NCBI GenBank assembly: GCA_027080245.1
Contig: JALWSN010000201.1
Location: 1-6,976 of the forward strand
From: Ignavibacteriales bacterium
GTDB lineage: Bacteria; Bacteroidota; Ignavibacteria; Ignavibacteriales; Melioribacteraceae
Direction of reading: 5' to 3'
DNA length: 6,976 bases
A program made the position numbers and the translations under genes. This document shows, one piece after another, positions 1 to 6,664 of the stretch; position 1 is the first letter of the stretch; each line of letters starts with the position of its first letter. Under the pieces are notes generated by a model, which did not search any database, was not told the DNA's origin, and saw only the letters and a list, made by a program, of their open reading frames with translations.

Positions 1-781
1 TAACCGATTGAGCGTAGATTTTGTTTCTCCTAAAAGTAAAGTCGTTTGTTAAATCAAATCCCCCAAAGTCAATTAAATTACGAAGTTTAAAGTTCGGCGC
101 GAACTCTTTCAAATTTAATTTGTTCAAAAAGAAAACCCCGTCGGAAAAATTGAAGAGAAAGTTAATAAATTCGCCGTGAGAATAATCTGCCGAAACGCTC
201 GCAAGCAAATATTTGCTTTCCCTTAAATTAGAGGGCGTTGCGCTGCCGTACAAATAAAATTTATTGCGCAAAGCGTTTACATTCAAGCGAAGGGCAAGAG
301 CCGGAAGAATTTTGGATTTTTTACTTACAAAAAAAGTCAAATTGCTTACAAGCCCGGAAGCATTGTAATTAGCGTACTTCACGTAATCCCTCACGTTAAT
401 ACCCCACAATTTCATGTAAAACAAAGAATGCGCTGAATTTAATCCAAACTTTAAGCTTCCTTTGGGCAAAGTAAAATAACCGCTTTCAAGATTAAGAATT
501 CCGAGAGCGTAATTTTTAGGCTTCTTATTTTTCTCTTTCAAAATTTCGGGGAAATTAAAATTAACCAACGACAAATCATCGGAGGAATAAGCCGGCAGGA
601 AAAACTCTTTGGATAAAGCGCTAATTAAGCGTGGCCGCTTTTTTCTCATAATTGGCAGTTTTACGGATTCCGAACCTCTAATTACAAAATCGGGTAATTC
701 AACCGATTCACTTTGTTGGTTCTGAGCCAATAAAATCAGGGGGAAAAGCAATATTACGATTAAGAAATCCTTTGTTTTCAT
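1..781 (-). CDS. Exported outer-membrane beta-barrel-like protein, 5' part only (260 codons)
   Basis: The frame is open from the ATG at 781-779 to the left edge, so the C-terminus is missing. The first 19 residues are a signal peptide (MKTKDF, then a hydrophobic core ending ILLA) with predicted cleavage A19/Q20. Next comes a short mature segment with VELPDFVIRG at 27-36, reminiscent of a TonB-box-like or anchoring motif, then a basic stretch (MRKKRPR, 45-51). From about residue 90 onward, short segments of alternating hydrophobic and aromatic residues separated by polar turns (for example YALGILNLESGYF, SKYLLASVSADYS) look like amphipathic beta strands of an outer-membrane barrel. No TonB-receptor plug domain is evident by eye. 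The ATG overlaps the stop of the upstream TPR gene (ATGA), which suggests translational coupling and a shared envelope role. The family is not named with certainty. It could be a TonB-dependent-receptor-like protein or a simple porin-type barrel, and its substrate is unknown. Confidence 0.7.
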   Translation of the reverse strand, partial: MKTKDFLIVILLFPLILLAQNQQSESVELPDFVIRGSESVKLPIMRKKRPRLISALSKEFFLPAYSSDDLSLVNFNFPEILKEKNKKPKNYALGILNLESGYFTLPKGSLKFGLNSAHSLFYMKLWGINVRDYVKYANYNASGLVSNLTFFVSKKSKILPALALRLNVNALRNKFYLYGSATPSNLRESKYLLASVSADYSHGEFINFLFNFSDGVFFLNKLNLKEFAPNFKLRNLIDFGGFDLTNDFTFRRNKIYAQSV

Positions 782-3753
782 AGCCTTCTTAGTTGTTTTA
801 ATTTTTGTTTAGCCTGTTTGCCAAAATCATCTTTATTATGCCGTCTTAAAACGGCACGGTACATTTCTCGAGCGTTCTTTTTGTTTTTCAACTTTGCGTA
901 ACAATCCCCCAAAGTCAAAAGGGATTTTGTGTACCATTCATCGTACATCGAAAAAACCGACCTTACCCTGACCAGCGCCGGAATGGCGTTGTAATAATCC
1001 CCCTGTAAATAAAGGGTTAAACCGTAGTAATACTCTCCGGCCGCGCCAATGTCGTCCGTTCGATTTTCGCCAACGTCTTTAAAATAAATTTTTGCTTTTT
1101 CGTATTGTTTTGAATTCAATAAAATTTTACCGGCTTCCACCTTGGCTTTTTCCGCAAAGATATTACCGGCGTAATAGGTAATAATATTGTTGAATTCCTT
1201 AAAGGCTTCGTCGGTTCTGTTTAATTTAACAAGAGTTTTCCCCCTGAGGAACATCACCTCTTCAATTCCCTTAACGCCTTTCAATAACGAAATGTATTTG
1301 TCGTAAAGCGAAAGCGCCTGTTCTAATTGGCTTTGGTTATCGTAAAGCTCCCCTAAGTCAATTATTGCAGGAATAATCACATCCGACTTGGGATACTTGC
1401 TTAAAATAATTTTGTAATTGTAAATGGCGTCTTCAATCTGCCCAAGGTTTTGCGACGATTTAGCAATCCAGTAATATGCTTTAGGCACAAAGGGACTGTT
1501 AGGATAGGTTGCAATAAACTCCTTGTAACCGCTTCGAGCTTTTTCGTAATCGCCAATGCTAAAATAAATTTCGCCTTTCTTAAAATAAATTTCATCGCTG
1601 AACTTCGACTCGGGATTTGCAATCACGTAATTGTCAATGAATTCCACGGCGGCTTCGGGCATGTTCTTTGCAATGTAGCAATATTGAATTCCATTAACGG
1701 CATCGAAGACGTAACTGCTTTTGGGGAAATCTTCCATTACGCTTTTGTAAAAAGAAATTGCTTCATCGTACTTGCCAAGGTTGTAATAGGAATCTCCTAT
1801 TGAATAGTAAGCCGCGGGCACAAGATTGCTTTTTTTGTATTTTTGTGGAATCAGTAAATATTCCTTGATTGCTTGTTCGAAATTACCGTTTTGGAAATAT
1901 ATCCAGCCTACGAAGTACTGAGACGAAGGTGCGTACTTCGAGCGAGGGAAAAGAATTTGCAGATTTTTAAATTCTTTAATAGCCCTGATTTTATTGCCCG
2001 ATCTGTACAACGATTGCGCAAAGTGGTAATATTCAAAGGGAGAAAAGACGTGGTAACCCTTCTCCTTCAATATTCTAAAATAAACTTTTGCCGAAAGGTC
2101 GAAGTTTTTCATTCCAAAGTAACTATCGGCAAGGCGGAAAAGAGCGTCGGTGTAATTGCCATAACCTTTAAATTGCCTCGTATATTCTTTGAAGAAATAA
2201 GCCGAGTTAGGGTAATCTTTCAAATTGTAATAGGCGTATGCCCTGCCGTAAAGGGCTTGCCTGCCAATTAAAGTTTTGGTGGGCGCAATTTTGTCGTAGT
2301 ATTTTTTTGCCTGTTTAAAATTTCCCAAGGCAAAATAGGATTCGGCAAGGTAGAAGTTTACTTTATCTGTTTCAAACTCCTTGTTCAATTTTTTCAACTC
2401 GCTCAAAGCTTTAATGGAAGCGTTAAAATCGTTAGTGTAATAATCTGCGGTACCCAACCCCAGTAAAGCTCTAAAGTTCAATTTGCTTATTTCGTAATTA
2501 AGGTTAACCGCTTGTTCAAAATAAGCCTTAGCGTTTCTGTATTTTTTAAGATGGAGGTAAATTTCGCCCAATAAATTCAAGGCTCTTTCTTTAGTTGCAA
2601 CGTCGGTAGTTTCAATGGCGCTTTTAAGTTTTTCGATTGCAAGTTTGTAATTCTTATTCTTGTAATAAATTATTCCTATGTTAAATTTTACAGCGTAAGC
2701 GTACTTATTTTTAGGGTACATTCTTAAAAACAAATCGTAGAGGTCGACGGCTTCTTTAATTTTATTTTGATAGCGTTTACATTCGGCACTCCAGTACAAT
2801 GCTTTTATTCTAATTGAATCTTCAGGCGAATCCATAAGGCGCTTGAATATTTTAAAAGCGTTATCGTATTTCCCAGTTTGAAAATCCACCCATGCCAGAG
2901 CGTATTTAATTTCATCGGCAGTGTAATTGCTATTTTTGTCATTAAGCAAAGCGCTAAACAAACCTTGCGCTTTTTTAAATTGCTTTAATCTGAAATAAGA
3001 ATTAGCTAAAACGGCTTTTGCTTCGATAACCAACTTTGACGGTAGCTTTTCGATTAAGGGATCGCTCAGCTCAAGTATTGCGTTGTTGTAATCTTCCAGT
3101 TTAAAATAAGAAATCCCGATTCTCATTTGGGCAAAGGGAGCTAAATCGCTATTGTGGTAATAAGCCAGAAGTTCGTCGTAATATTCAACGGCTTTTTCAA
3201 GATTGTCTTTCTTTGCGTAAAGATTTCCCAATGCAAAAAGTGTTTCAGCTGCAAGCTTAGCGTCGGTTTCCCTTTTTGTTAACGCTTGCAAAAGGAATTC
3301 TTCGGCAGCAATTAAATTATTTTCCTTAACGAAGGACTCGCCAATCCAATAATTTGCCTTGCCCCAATTATTATTGTTGGGAAACTCTTTTAACAGTTGA
3401 ATGAATTTTTCTCTGGATTTTTTATATTCATTCGAATAGAAATAAATTTTACCAAGATTAAAAAGCGCTTCGCTGCGGAAATTCGAGAAAGGAAATCTTT
3501 TCAAGAACTTTTCGAATTCATTAACCGCGCCGTTTGATTGCCCCAATAAATTAAGGCTTTCGGCGTCATAATATTCCGCGGCGGCTAATATTTCAACGTT
3601 TTGGGAGGCATGCGATTTTAATTTTAAAAACTCTTGATGAGCAAGTAAATATTTCCCGGCGTTGTAATAGCTCATTGCCCTTGTAAAATAAGGGGAAACG
3701 CCTTGCGCTTTAATTCCGCCAACCAAAAGGAAAAATAAAATAATCGTTCGCAT
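778..3753 (-). CDS. Exported tetratricopeptide-repeat (TPR) solenoid protein, 991 aa
   Basis: The protein starts with a signal peptide (MRTIILFFLLVGGIKA, predicted cleavage A16/Q17). From about residue 19 to 975 it is almost nothing but TPR-like helical hairpins; I count about 26 by eye. The period is about 36-38 residues, not the canonical 34, and resembles the longer repeats of BamD/YbgF-type periplasmic TPR proteins. Typical units follow the pattern A-YY-IG--YY--GKY-EAI--Y--V---P, clearest near residues 640-720. A short basic tail (KQAKQKLKQLRRL) ends the protein. No enzymatic domain is visible and there is no lipobox Cys, so it is probably a soluble periplasmic or surface-associated scaffold for protein contacts. 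The start ATG lies 3 bases after the DUF92 stop with only a weak SD. The stop overlaps the start of the barrel gene by four bases. A role with that barrel in outer-membrane assembly or transport is inferred from context only. Confidence 0.9.
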   Translation of the reverse strand: MRTIILFFLLVGGIKAQGVSPYFTRAMSYYNAGKYLLAHQEFLKLKSHASQNVEILAAAEYYDAESLNLLGQSNGAVNEFEKFLKRFPFSNFRSEALFNLGKIYFYSNEYKKSREKFIQLLKEFPNNNNWGKANYWIGESFVKENNLIAAEEFLLQALTKRETDAKLAAETLFALGNLYAKKDNLEKAVEYYDELLAYYHNSDLAPFAQMRIGISYFKLEDYNNAILELSDPLIEKLPSKLVIEAKAVLANSYFRLKQFKKAQGLFSALLNDKNSNYTADEIKYALAWVDFQTGKYDNAFKIFKRLMDSPEDSIRIKALYWSAECKRYQNKIKEAVDLYDLFLRMYPKNKYAYAVKFNIGIIYYKNKNYKLAIEKLKSAIETTDVATKERALNLLGEIYLHLKKYRNAKAYFEQAVNLNYEISKLNFRALLGLGTADYYTNDFNASIKALSELKKLNKEFETDKVNFYLAESYFALGNFKQAKKYYDKIAPTKTLIGRQALYGRAYAYYNLKDYPNSAYFFKEYTRQFKGYGNYTDALFRLADSYFGMKNFDLSAKVYFRILKEKGYHVFSPFEYYHFAQSLYRSGNKIRAIKEFKNLQILFPRSKYAPSSQYFVGWIYFQNGNFEQAIKEYLLIPQKYKKSNLVPAAYYSIGDSYYNLGKYDEAISFYKSVMEDFPKSSYVFDAVNGIQYCYIAKNMPEAAVEFIDNYVIANPESKFSDEIYFKKGEIYFSIGDYEKARSGYKEFIATYPNSPFVPKAYYWIAKSSQNLGQIEDAIYNYKIILSKYPKSDVIIPAIIDLGELYDNQSQLEQALSLYDKYISLLKGVKGIEEVMFLRGKTLVKLNRTDEAFKEFNNIITYYAGNIFAEKAKVEAGKILLNSKQYEKAKIYFKDVGENRTDDIGAAGEYYYGLTLYLQGDYYNAIPALVRVRSVFSMYDEWYTKSLLTLGDCYAKLKNKKNAREMYRAVLRRHNKDDFGKQAKQKLKQLRRL
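784..790 (-). promoter_or_regulatory. SD-like AAGAAGG before the barrel gene, inside the end of the TPR gene
   Basis: On the minus strand AAGAAGG lies 2 bases before the ATG at 781, within the last Leu-Arg-Arg-Leu codons of the TPR gene. The spacing is short for an SD, so initiation probably also depends on ribosomes terminating at the overlapping TGA (778-780). Confidence 0.4.
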
Positions 3754-3756
3754 AAC

Positions 3757-5235
3757 TCAAAAATAAAGACTAAAAAAAGCAATAACAATAATAGCGGAGA
3801 ATAAACTTGCGAAGAAATTAACCGCGTCGTTATTTAAAAATTTCACTCCTTTAAAATAATTAGTTTTTCTACTGCAGTGCAATTTTCGTTCGGTTACCTT
3901 ACCGCAAGTTCGGCAAACGTATTGAAGTTGAAATATCGAGCCAAGAAAGCTATCGAAAAAGCAGCCTAAAAAACCCGCCAAGGAAACGGCTATCAATTCC
4001 GGGAGGGCGATCCACCGTAACGCCGAAAAGCCAATAATAATAGCGCCCGCAAAGCCTCCTATTGTTCCCGGCACGGAAATACCGCCCGATTGCCCGCTTT
4101 CAACTCGAACAAATTTAACAATGTTAACCGTTTTTTTATTAAACAAAGTTCCTATTTCCGTAGCCCAGGTATCCGCCGAGGCCGAAGCAAAAGAAGCTAC
4201 GTAAGCAAGGTAAAACAATTTGCTCGGGTAGAAAACGTTAAGTAAAATAAGAACGACGCCAATGCCGCCATTAGCCATTACCTGCCAAGCGTCTCGGGCG
4301 CTCCCTTTTGCAAAGTCCAAATCTGCTTCCGGATTGAATCGTTTACGCAATTTTGAAAGCAAGCTTGCGGGAAAGAAAAAAAACAAAAGGGGAACACTCC
4401 ACTTCAATCCTCCAATTCCAAAAATTAATACGGCAAGAAGAAAGGCAGCAATAGCTCCGGATTTTTTAAGTAAACTAAATCTAAAAGAAGGGTAAACTAT
4501 TACTATTCCCAGGATAATCGCTCCCCAAAAATTCAAAATCAATCTTGTAGAAGGATCTTTGAAGAACAAATAAAACAGGATTGAAAAGGCAAGCGGGGCG
4601 GTCGCTTTTTCGCTTAAGCCTTGGGTAATCCGATTAACAGAGGCTATTATTACCGCCGTAATAAAAGCAAACGCAATTGAGTATCCGTTAAAAAGAGATG
4701 GAGTGTTGGAAATTTCGTAAATCATTCTTGTTTCTGGAAGCGCCAGAATTAAAGTAATAAATACCGAGAAAAACTTTGCCGCTAGATTTACAAAATCCGA
4801 TCCTTTCCAATTATCTACAACAAAGGAATTTTTCTCAATAAGTATTGCAAGCAACAATTCAATAAATTCAGTTAAAAAGAGGACAAAAAAAGAATAATAA
4901 ACAAACCTTAACTTACTCTTAAACAAAAACAATAATGCCGCTAATCCAATTAGTAAGTAAAAAAAATTTTTCCAATGAAATATTTCTCCGGGAATTTTTT
5001 CCTTTAAATAAAATGTCGCAAAAGTAAGTCCTAACAAAAAAGCCATTTCCACTACAATTGTCAGTGGAAACGGGAATAACTTTAACGGCGCGGCGATAAA
5101 AAAATAAAGAGTTAGGGACACCCCTTTGTTTTTTACATGCGTTCGAATTGCCCTATCGTTAAAGGGCGTCAGCGCCCATACCGCAAGAAAAGCCAATATA
5201 AAAAGGGCAACAATTATTATTAGTATTTCAACCAT
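3757..5235 (-). CDS. DUF92 (TMEM19/VTE6-like) integral membrane protein with N-terminal membrane extension, 492 aa
   Basis: This is a polytopic inner-membrane protein with roughly 13-16 hydrophobic segments. The C-terminal half (about 232-490) is a DUF92 domain. Its conserved motifs are present: ARDAWQVMANGG (313-324), ASADTWATEIG (352-362), GQSGGISVPGTIGG (381-394), FFDSFLGSIFQ (426-436), a CxxC (C441, C444) followed by H453-C454, and NNDAVNF (468-474). The family includes plant VTE6 and a cyanobacterial relative described as phytyl-phosphate kinases, so an isoprenoid-phosphate or other lipid-phosphate kinase activity is possible but not shown here. DUF92 proteins are commonly about 250 residues. 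The first 230 residues here are an extra, also very hydrophobic, region in which I see no CTP-dependent polyprenol-kinase (VTE5/SEC59) signature. The ATG at 5235 is chosen because GGAAGA lies 5 bases upstream. It is the first gene of the minus-strand run, 3 bases from the TPR gene. Confidence 0.85.
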   Translation of the reverse strand: MVEILIIIVALFILAFLAVWALTPFNDRAIRTHVKNKGVSLTLYFFIAAPLKLFPFPLTIVVEMAFLLGLTFATFYLKEKIPGEIFHWKNFFYLLIGLAALLFLFKSKLRFVYYSFFVLFLTEFIELLLAILIEKNSFVVDNWKGSDFVNLAAKFFSVFITLILALPETRMIYEISNTPSLFNGYSIAFAFITAVIIASVNRITQGLSEKATAPLAFSILFYLFFKDPSTRLILNFWGAIILGIVIVYPSFRFSLLKKSGAIAAFLLAVLIFGIGGLKWSVPLLFFFFPASLLSKLRKRFNPEADLDFAKGSARDAWQVMANGGIGVVLILLNVFYPSKLFYLAYVASFASASADTWATEIGTLFNKKTVNIVKFVRVESGQSGGISVPGTIGGFAGAIIIGFSALRWIALPELIAVSLAGFLGCFFDSFLGSIFQLQYVCRTCGKVTERKLHCSRKTNYFKGVKFLNNDAVNFFASLFSAIIVIAFFSLYF

Positions 5236-5240
5236 TTATT

Positions 5241-5246
5241 TCTTCC
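5241..5246 (-). promoter_or_regulatory. Ribosome binding site of the DUF92 gene
   Basis: GGAAGA on the minus strand sits 5 bases before the ATG at 5235. It fixes that start over an ATG 13 bases further upstream, which is in another frame. Confidence 0.6.
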
Positions 5247-5260
5247 ATGTTCAACAAATC

Positions 5261-5306
5261 TTGAGAAAAATTTTTTAGGCGCTTATTCAAAAAATAAGGT
5301 TCTCAA
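5261..5306 (-). repeat. Nested inverted repeat in the leader of the DUF92 operon
   Basis: The outer arms TTGAGAA (5261-5267) and TTCTCAA (5300-5306) are perfect inverted copies. Inside them, CTTATT (5282-5287) and AATAAG (5293-5298) form a second 6-bp stem with a 5-base loop. The structure lies 26 bases upstream of the DUF92 start, so the leader RNA could fold there. No clear T-run follows as in an intrinsic terminator, and the stems are AT-rich and weak. A role in translation control or mRNA stability is only a possibility. The right arm adjoins the GC-rich block and may belong to the same repeat. Confidence 0.35.
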
Positions 5307-5345
5307 AAACCGGGGAAACTCCAACCCATTGCATCCGGCGCTCAC
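5287..5345 (-). repeat. Possible dispersed intergenic repeat copy (GC-rich block)
   Basis: At 5310-5343, 22 of 34 bases are G or C, in contrast to the AT-rich sequence on both sides. On the minus strand an ATG at 5334 opens the frame MQWVGVSPVFENLIF, ending at TGA 5289-5287. There is no ribosome binding site, and the open frame goes back only to a TAA at 5355-5353. A 15-codon peptide is unlikely to be a gene. The compact, compositionally foreign block fits a copy of a short repeat scattered in the genome. The string also seems familiar to me from translated repeats in related genomes, but that is unverified memory. Confidence 0.3.
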
Positions 5346-5349
5346 AAAT

Positions 5350-5378
5350 AAATTAGCCAAACATCGATTGCTTTCAAA
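5350..5378 (-). promoter_or_regulatory. Weak candidate promoter for the DUF92-TPR-barrel operon
   Basis: On the minus strand TTTG (5378-5375) is followed after 19 bases by TAATTT (5355-5350). This partly matches the Bacteroidota -33 TTTG / -7 TAnnTTTG layout. Transcription would begin near 5343, giving a leader of about 110 bases that includes the nested inverted repeat. The -7 match is incomplete, and AT-rich sequence yields such matches by chance. Confidence 0.2.
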
Positions 5379-5543
5379 CGGTTATTGTTCGAGCAATAAT
5401 AAAAAGGAATTCTCACGTTTTCAAGTTTTTCAGACTTCTTTAAGTTCTTTTACAACAAACAATGAAGTTAAAGTATTTATTGTTTTTTAGTTCTGTTTCA
5501 AAAAATTTTTGGAGAGTTCGAAATAATATTTCTAACTTTATTT

Positions 5544-5576
5544 TTTGATTAGAAAAATATTTACAAATTAATTTTG
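5544..5576 (+). promoter_or_regulatory. Candidate Bacteroidota-type promoter before the DUF1028 gene
   Basis: TTTG (5544-5547), a 21-base spacer and TAATTTTG (5569-5576) match the -33 TTTG / -7 TAnnTTTG consensus exactly. The position is awkward: the element touches the SD (5576-5579), so a transcript started here would have almost no leader. It may be a chance match, with the true promoter further upstream. Confidence 0.25.
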
Positions 5577-5579
5577 GAG
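5576..5579 (+). promoter_or_regulatory. Ribosome binding site of the DUF1028 gene
   Basis: GGAG with a 6-base gap to the ATG at 5586 sets that ATG as the start. The in-frame TTG at 5574 overlaps this site and would add only four residues (MERK) before the signal peptide. Confidence 0.65.
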
Positions 5580-5585
5580 CGAAAA

Positions 5586-6581
5586 ATGAAAAGAGTGATT
5601 TTAATCCTCGCCGTTATTATTGGCTTTTCGACAACTGGCTATTCTCAACTAAAAGTATATCGGGATAATTTAGCGCATACATTTTCAATTGTTGCAAGGG
5701 ATCCGGTAACGGGCGAAATGGGAGTGGCGGTTCAATCCCATTGGTTTTCCGTTGGTTCGCTTGTAAGCTGGGGCGAAGCCGGCGTTGGCGTTGTAGCCAC
5801 GCAATCGTTCATTAATGCCTCGTTTGGAATACGGGGACTTAACTTACTAAAAAAAGGTTTTACTCCTCAACAAGCCCTCGATTCTTTAATCGCTTCCGAC
5901 CCGGGAAGAGATGTAAGACAAGTAGCAATACTCGATAGGTTTGGTAACACTGCCGCTTGGACAGGAAAGAACTGCATTCAATACGCGGGACACATTAACG
6001 GGAAGAATTTTTCCGTTCAGGCAAATTTAATGAAAACAAGTAAAGTTTGGCCGGCAATGGCTAAAGCGTTCAAAAATAGCTCGGGACCGTTGGCGGAAAG
6101 ATTAATTAAAGTTCTTGAGGCGGCTCAAAAAGCCGGGGGCGATATTCGCGGTAAGCAATCCGCTGCTTTGCTTATTGTAAAAGGAAAATCAACAGGCAAA
6201 CCTTGGGAAGACCGAGAAATTGATTTGCGAGTTGCAGATAACCCAAATCCAATTAAGGAACTGAAGCGCCTGTTAAAAGTTTACAGAGCTTACCAACATA
6301 TGAACAACGGAGACTTGGCAACGGAACAAGGCAAAATGGACAAGGCAATGGAGGAATATTCAACGGCGGAAAAAATGTTCCCCAACAATCTGGAAATGAA
6401 ATACTGGCACGCCGTAATGCTTGCAAATATTGGACGAGTTAAAGACGCGCTTCCGTTATTCAAGATTGTATTTAAAAAGGACAGGGATTGGCTAACATTA
6501 ACTCCGCGGTTAACAAAAAATGGATTGTTAAAAGTTACCCCAAAAGAATTAAATGAAATTCTTAACGCTGCAAATAATTAA
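5586..6581 (+). CDS. Exported DUF1028 (COG3342, Ntn-hydrolase-like) protein with TPR-like C-terminus, 331 aa
   Basis: Residues 1-20 are a signal peptide (MKRVILILAVIIGF, ending TTGYS) with predicted cleavage S20/Q21. The DUF1028 domain spans about 31-220. It opens with HTFSIVARDPVTGEMGVAVQ and continues with GVGVVATQSF (67-76), DPGRDVRQV (105-113), GGDIRGKQSAALLIV (184-198) and DREIDLRV (209-216), all typical of the family. The family is grouped with Ntn hydrolases, so an N-terminal-nucleophile amidase or peptidase activity is possible, with Thr32 the natural candidate nucleophile. No substrate is known. Residues about 240-300 resemble one to two TPR units (KAMEEYSTAEKMFPNN, then a second helix pair), in place of the peptidoglycan-binding-like tail of some relatives. 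The start is the ATG behind GGAG. No terminator is seen in the 83 bases before hslV, so co-transcription is possible although the products act in different compartments. Confidence 0.88.
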   Translation: MKRVILILAVIIGFSTTGYSQLKVYRDNLAHTFSIVARDPVTGEMGVAVQSHWFSVGSLVSWGEAGVGVVATQSFINASFGIRGLNLLKKGFTPQQALDSLIASDPGRDVRQVAILDRFGNTAAWTGKNCIQYAGHINGKNFSVQANLMKTSKVWPAMAKAFKNSSGPLAERLIKVLEAAQKAGGDIRGKQSAALLIVKGKSTGKPWEDREIDLRVADNPNPIKELKRLLKVYRAYQHMNNGDLATEQGKMDKAMEEYSTAEKMFPNNLEMKYWHAVMLANIGRVKDALPLFKIVFKKDRDWLTLTPRLTKNGLLKVTPKELNEILNAANN

Positions 6582-6624
6582 TAAAAATAATTCATTAAAA
6601 ACATATTAGAAAGAGAAAAGCTAT

Positions 6625-6639
6625 ATTTAAAGTTTAAAT
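6625..6639. repeat. AT-only palindrome between the DUF1028 gene and hslV
   Basis: ATTTAAA-G-TTTAAAT is a perfect 7-bp palindrome around one base, followed shortly by a run of T (6643-6651) just before the hslV SD. It has no G/C in its arms, so it is a poor terminator. It could be a binding site or a chance product of AT-rich DNA. The rest of the 83-base gap shows nothing clear. Confidence 0.2.
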
Positions 6640-6654
6640 TTAATTTTTTTTGAA

Positions 6655-6658
6655 GGAG
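6655..6658 (+). promoter_or_regulatory. Ribosome binding site that fixes the hslV TTG start
   Basis: GGAG (within AAGGAGAA) lies 6 bases before the TTG at 6665. The nearest in-frame ATG is the codon for residue 34, well inside the conserved core, so the TTG is the best start. Confidence 0.7.
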
Positions 6659-6664
6659 AACATT

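Larger units (their letters stand above)
5236..5585. other. Divergent intergenic region, 350 bases, no convincing gene
   Basis: This separates the minus-strand DUF92 operon from the plus-strand DUF1028 gene, so it should carry promoters for both directions. It is mostly AT-rich with several A-tract/T-tract runs (AAAAATTTTT at 5266-5275 and 5501-5510). The exception is a GC-rich block at 5310-5343. It also holds a nested inverted repeat (5261-5306), a small imperfect hairpin (5382-5399) and short chance reading frames. No RNA gene or mobile element was recognised. Confidence 0.75.

Noticed and set aside
1401..2271. Open frames of 70-130 codons overlapping the TPR gene on the opposite strand or in another frame
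   Set aside because: They lie wholly inside a convincing 991-residue repeat protein, have no SD, and their products are low-complexity shadows of the TPR coding pattern.
4262..4495. A 77-codon plus-strand frame inside the DUF92 gene
   Set aside because: It is antisense to conserved DUF92 motifs and has no recognisable protein features or ribosome binding site.
5382..5399. Hairpin TTATTG-TTCGAG-CAATAA considered as a terminator
   Set aside because: The stem is short and AT-rich and no T-run follows on either strand. No gene ends there either.
5462..5548. A 28-codon frame (MKLKYLLFFSSVSKNFW...) resembling a signal peptide
   Set aside because: There is no SD upstream and the sequence is AT-rich. 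Hydrophobic and Lys codons are expected by chance in such DNA.
5574..5585. TTG at 5574 as the DUF1028 start
   Set aside because: It overlaps the GGAG that serves as SD for the ATG at 5586, and the ATG gives a cleaner signal peptide.
6625..6651. Palindrome plus T-run read as an intrinsic terminator between the DUF1028 gene and hslV
   Set aside because: The arms contain no G/C and only a one-base loop, so a stable hairpin is not expected.
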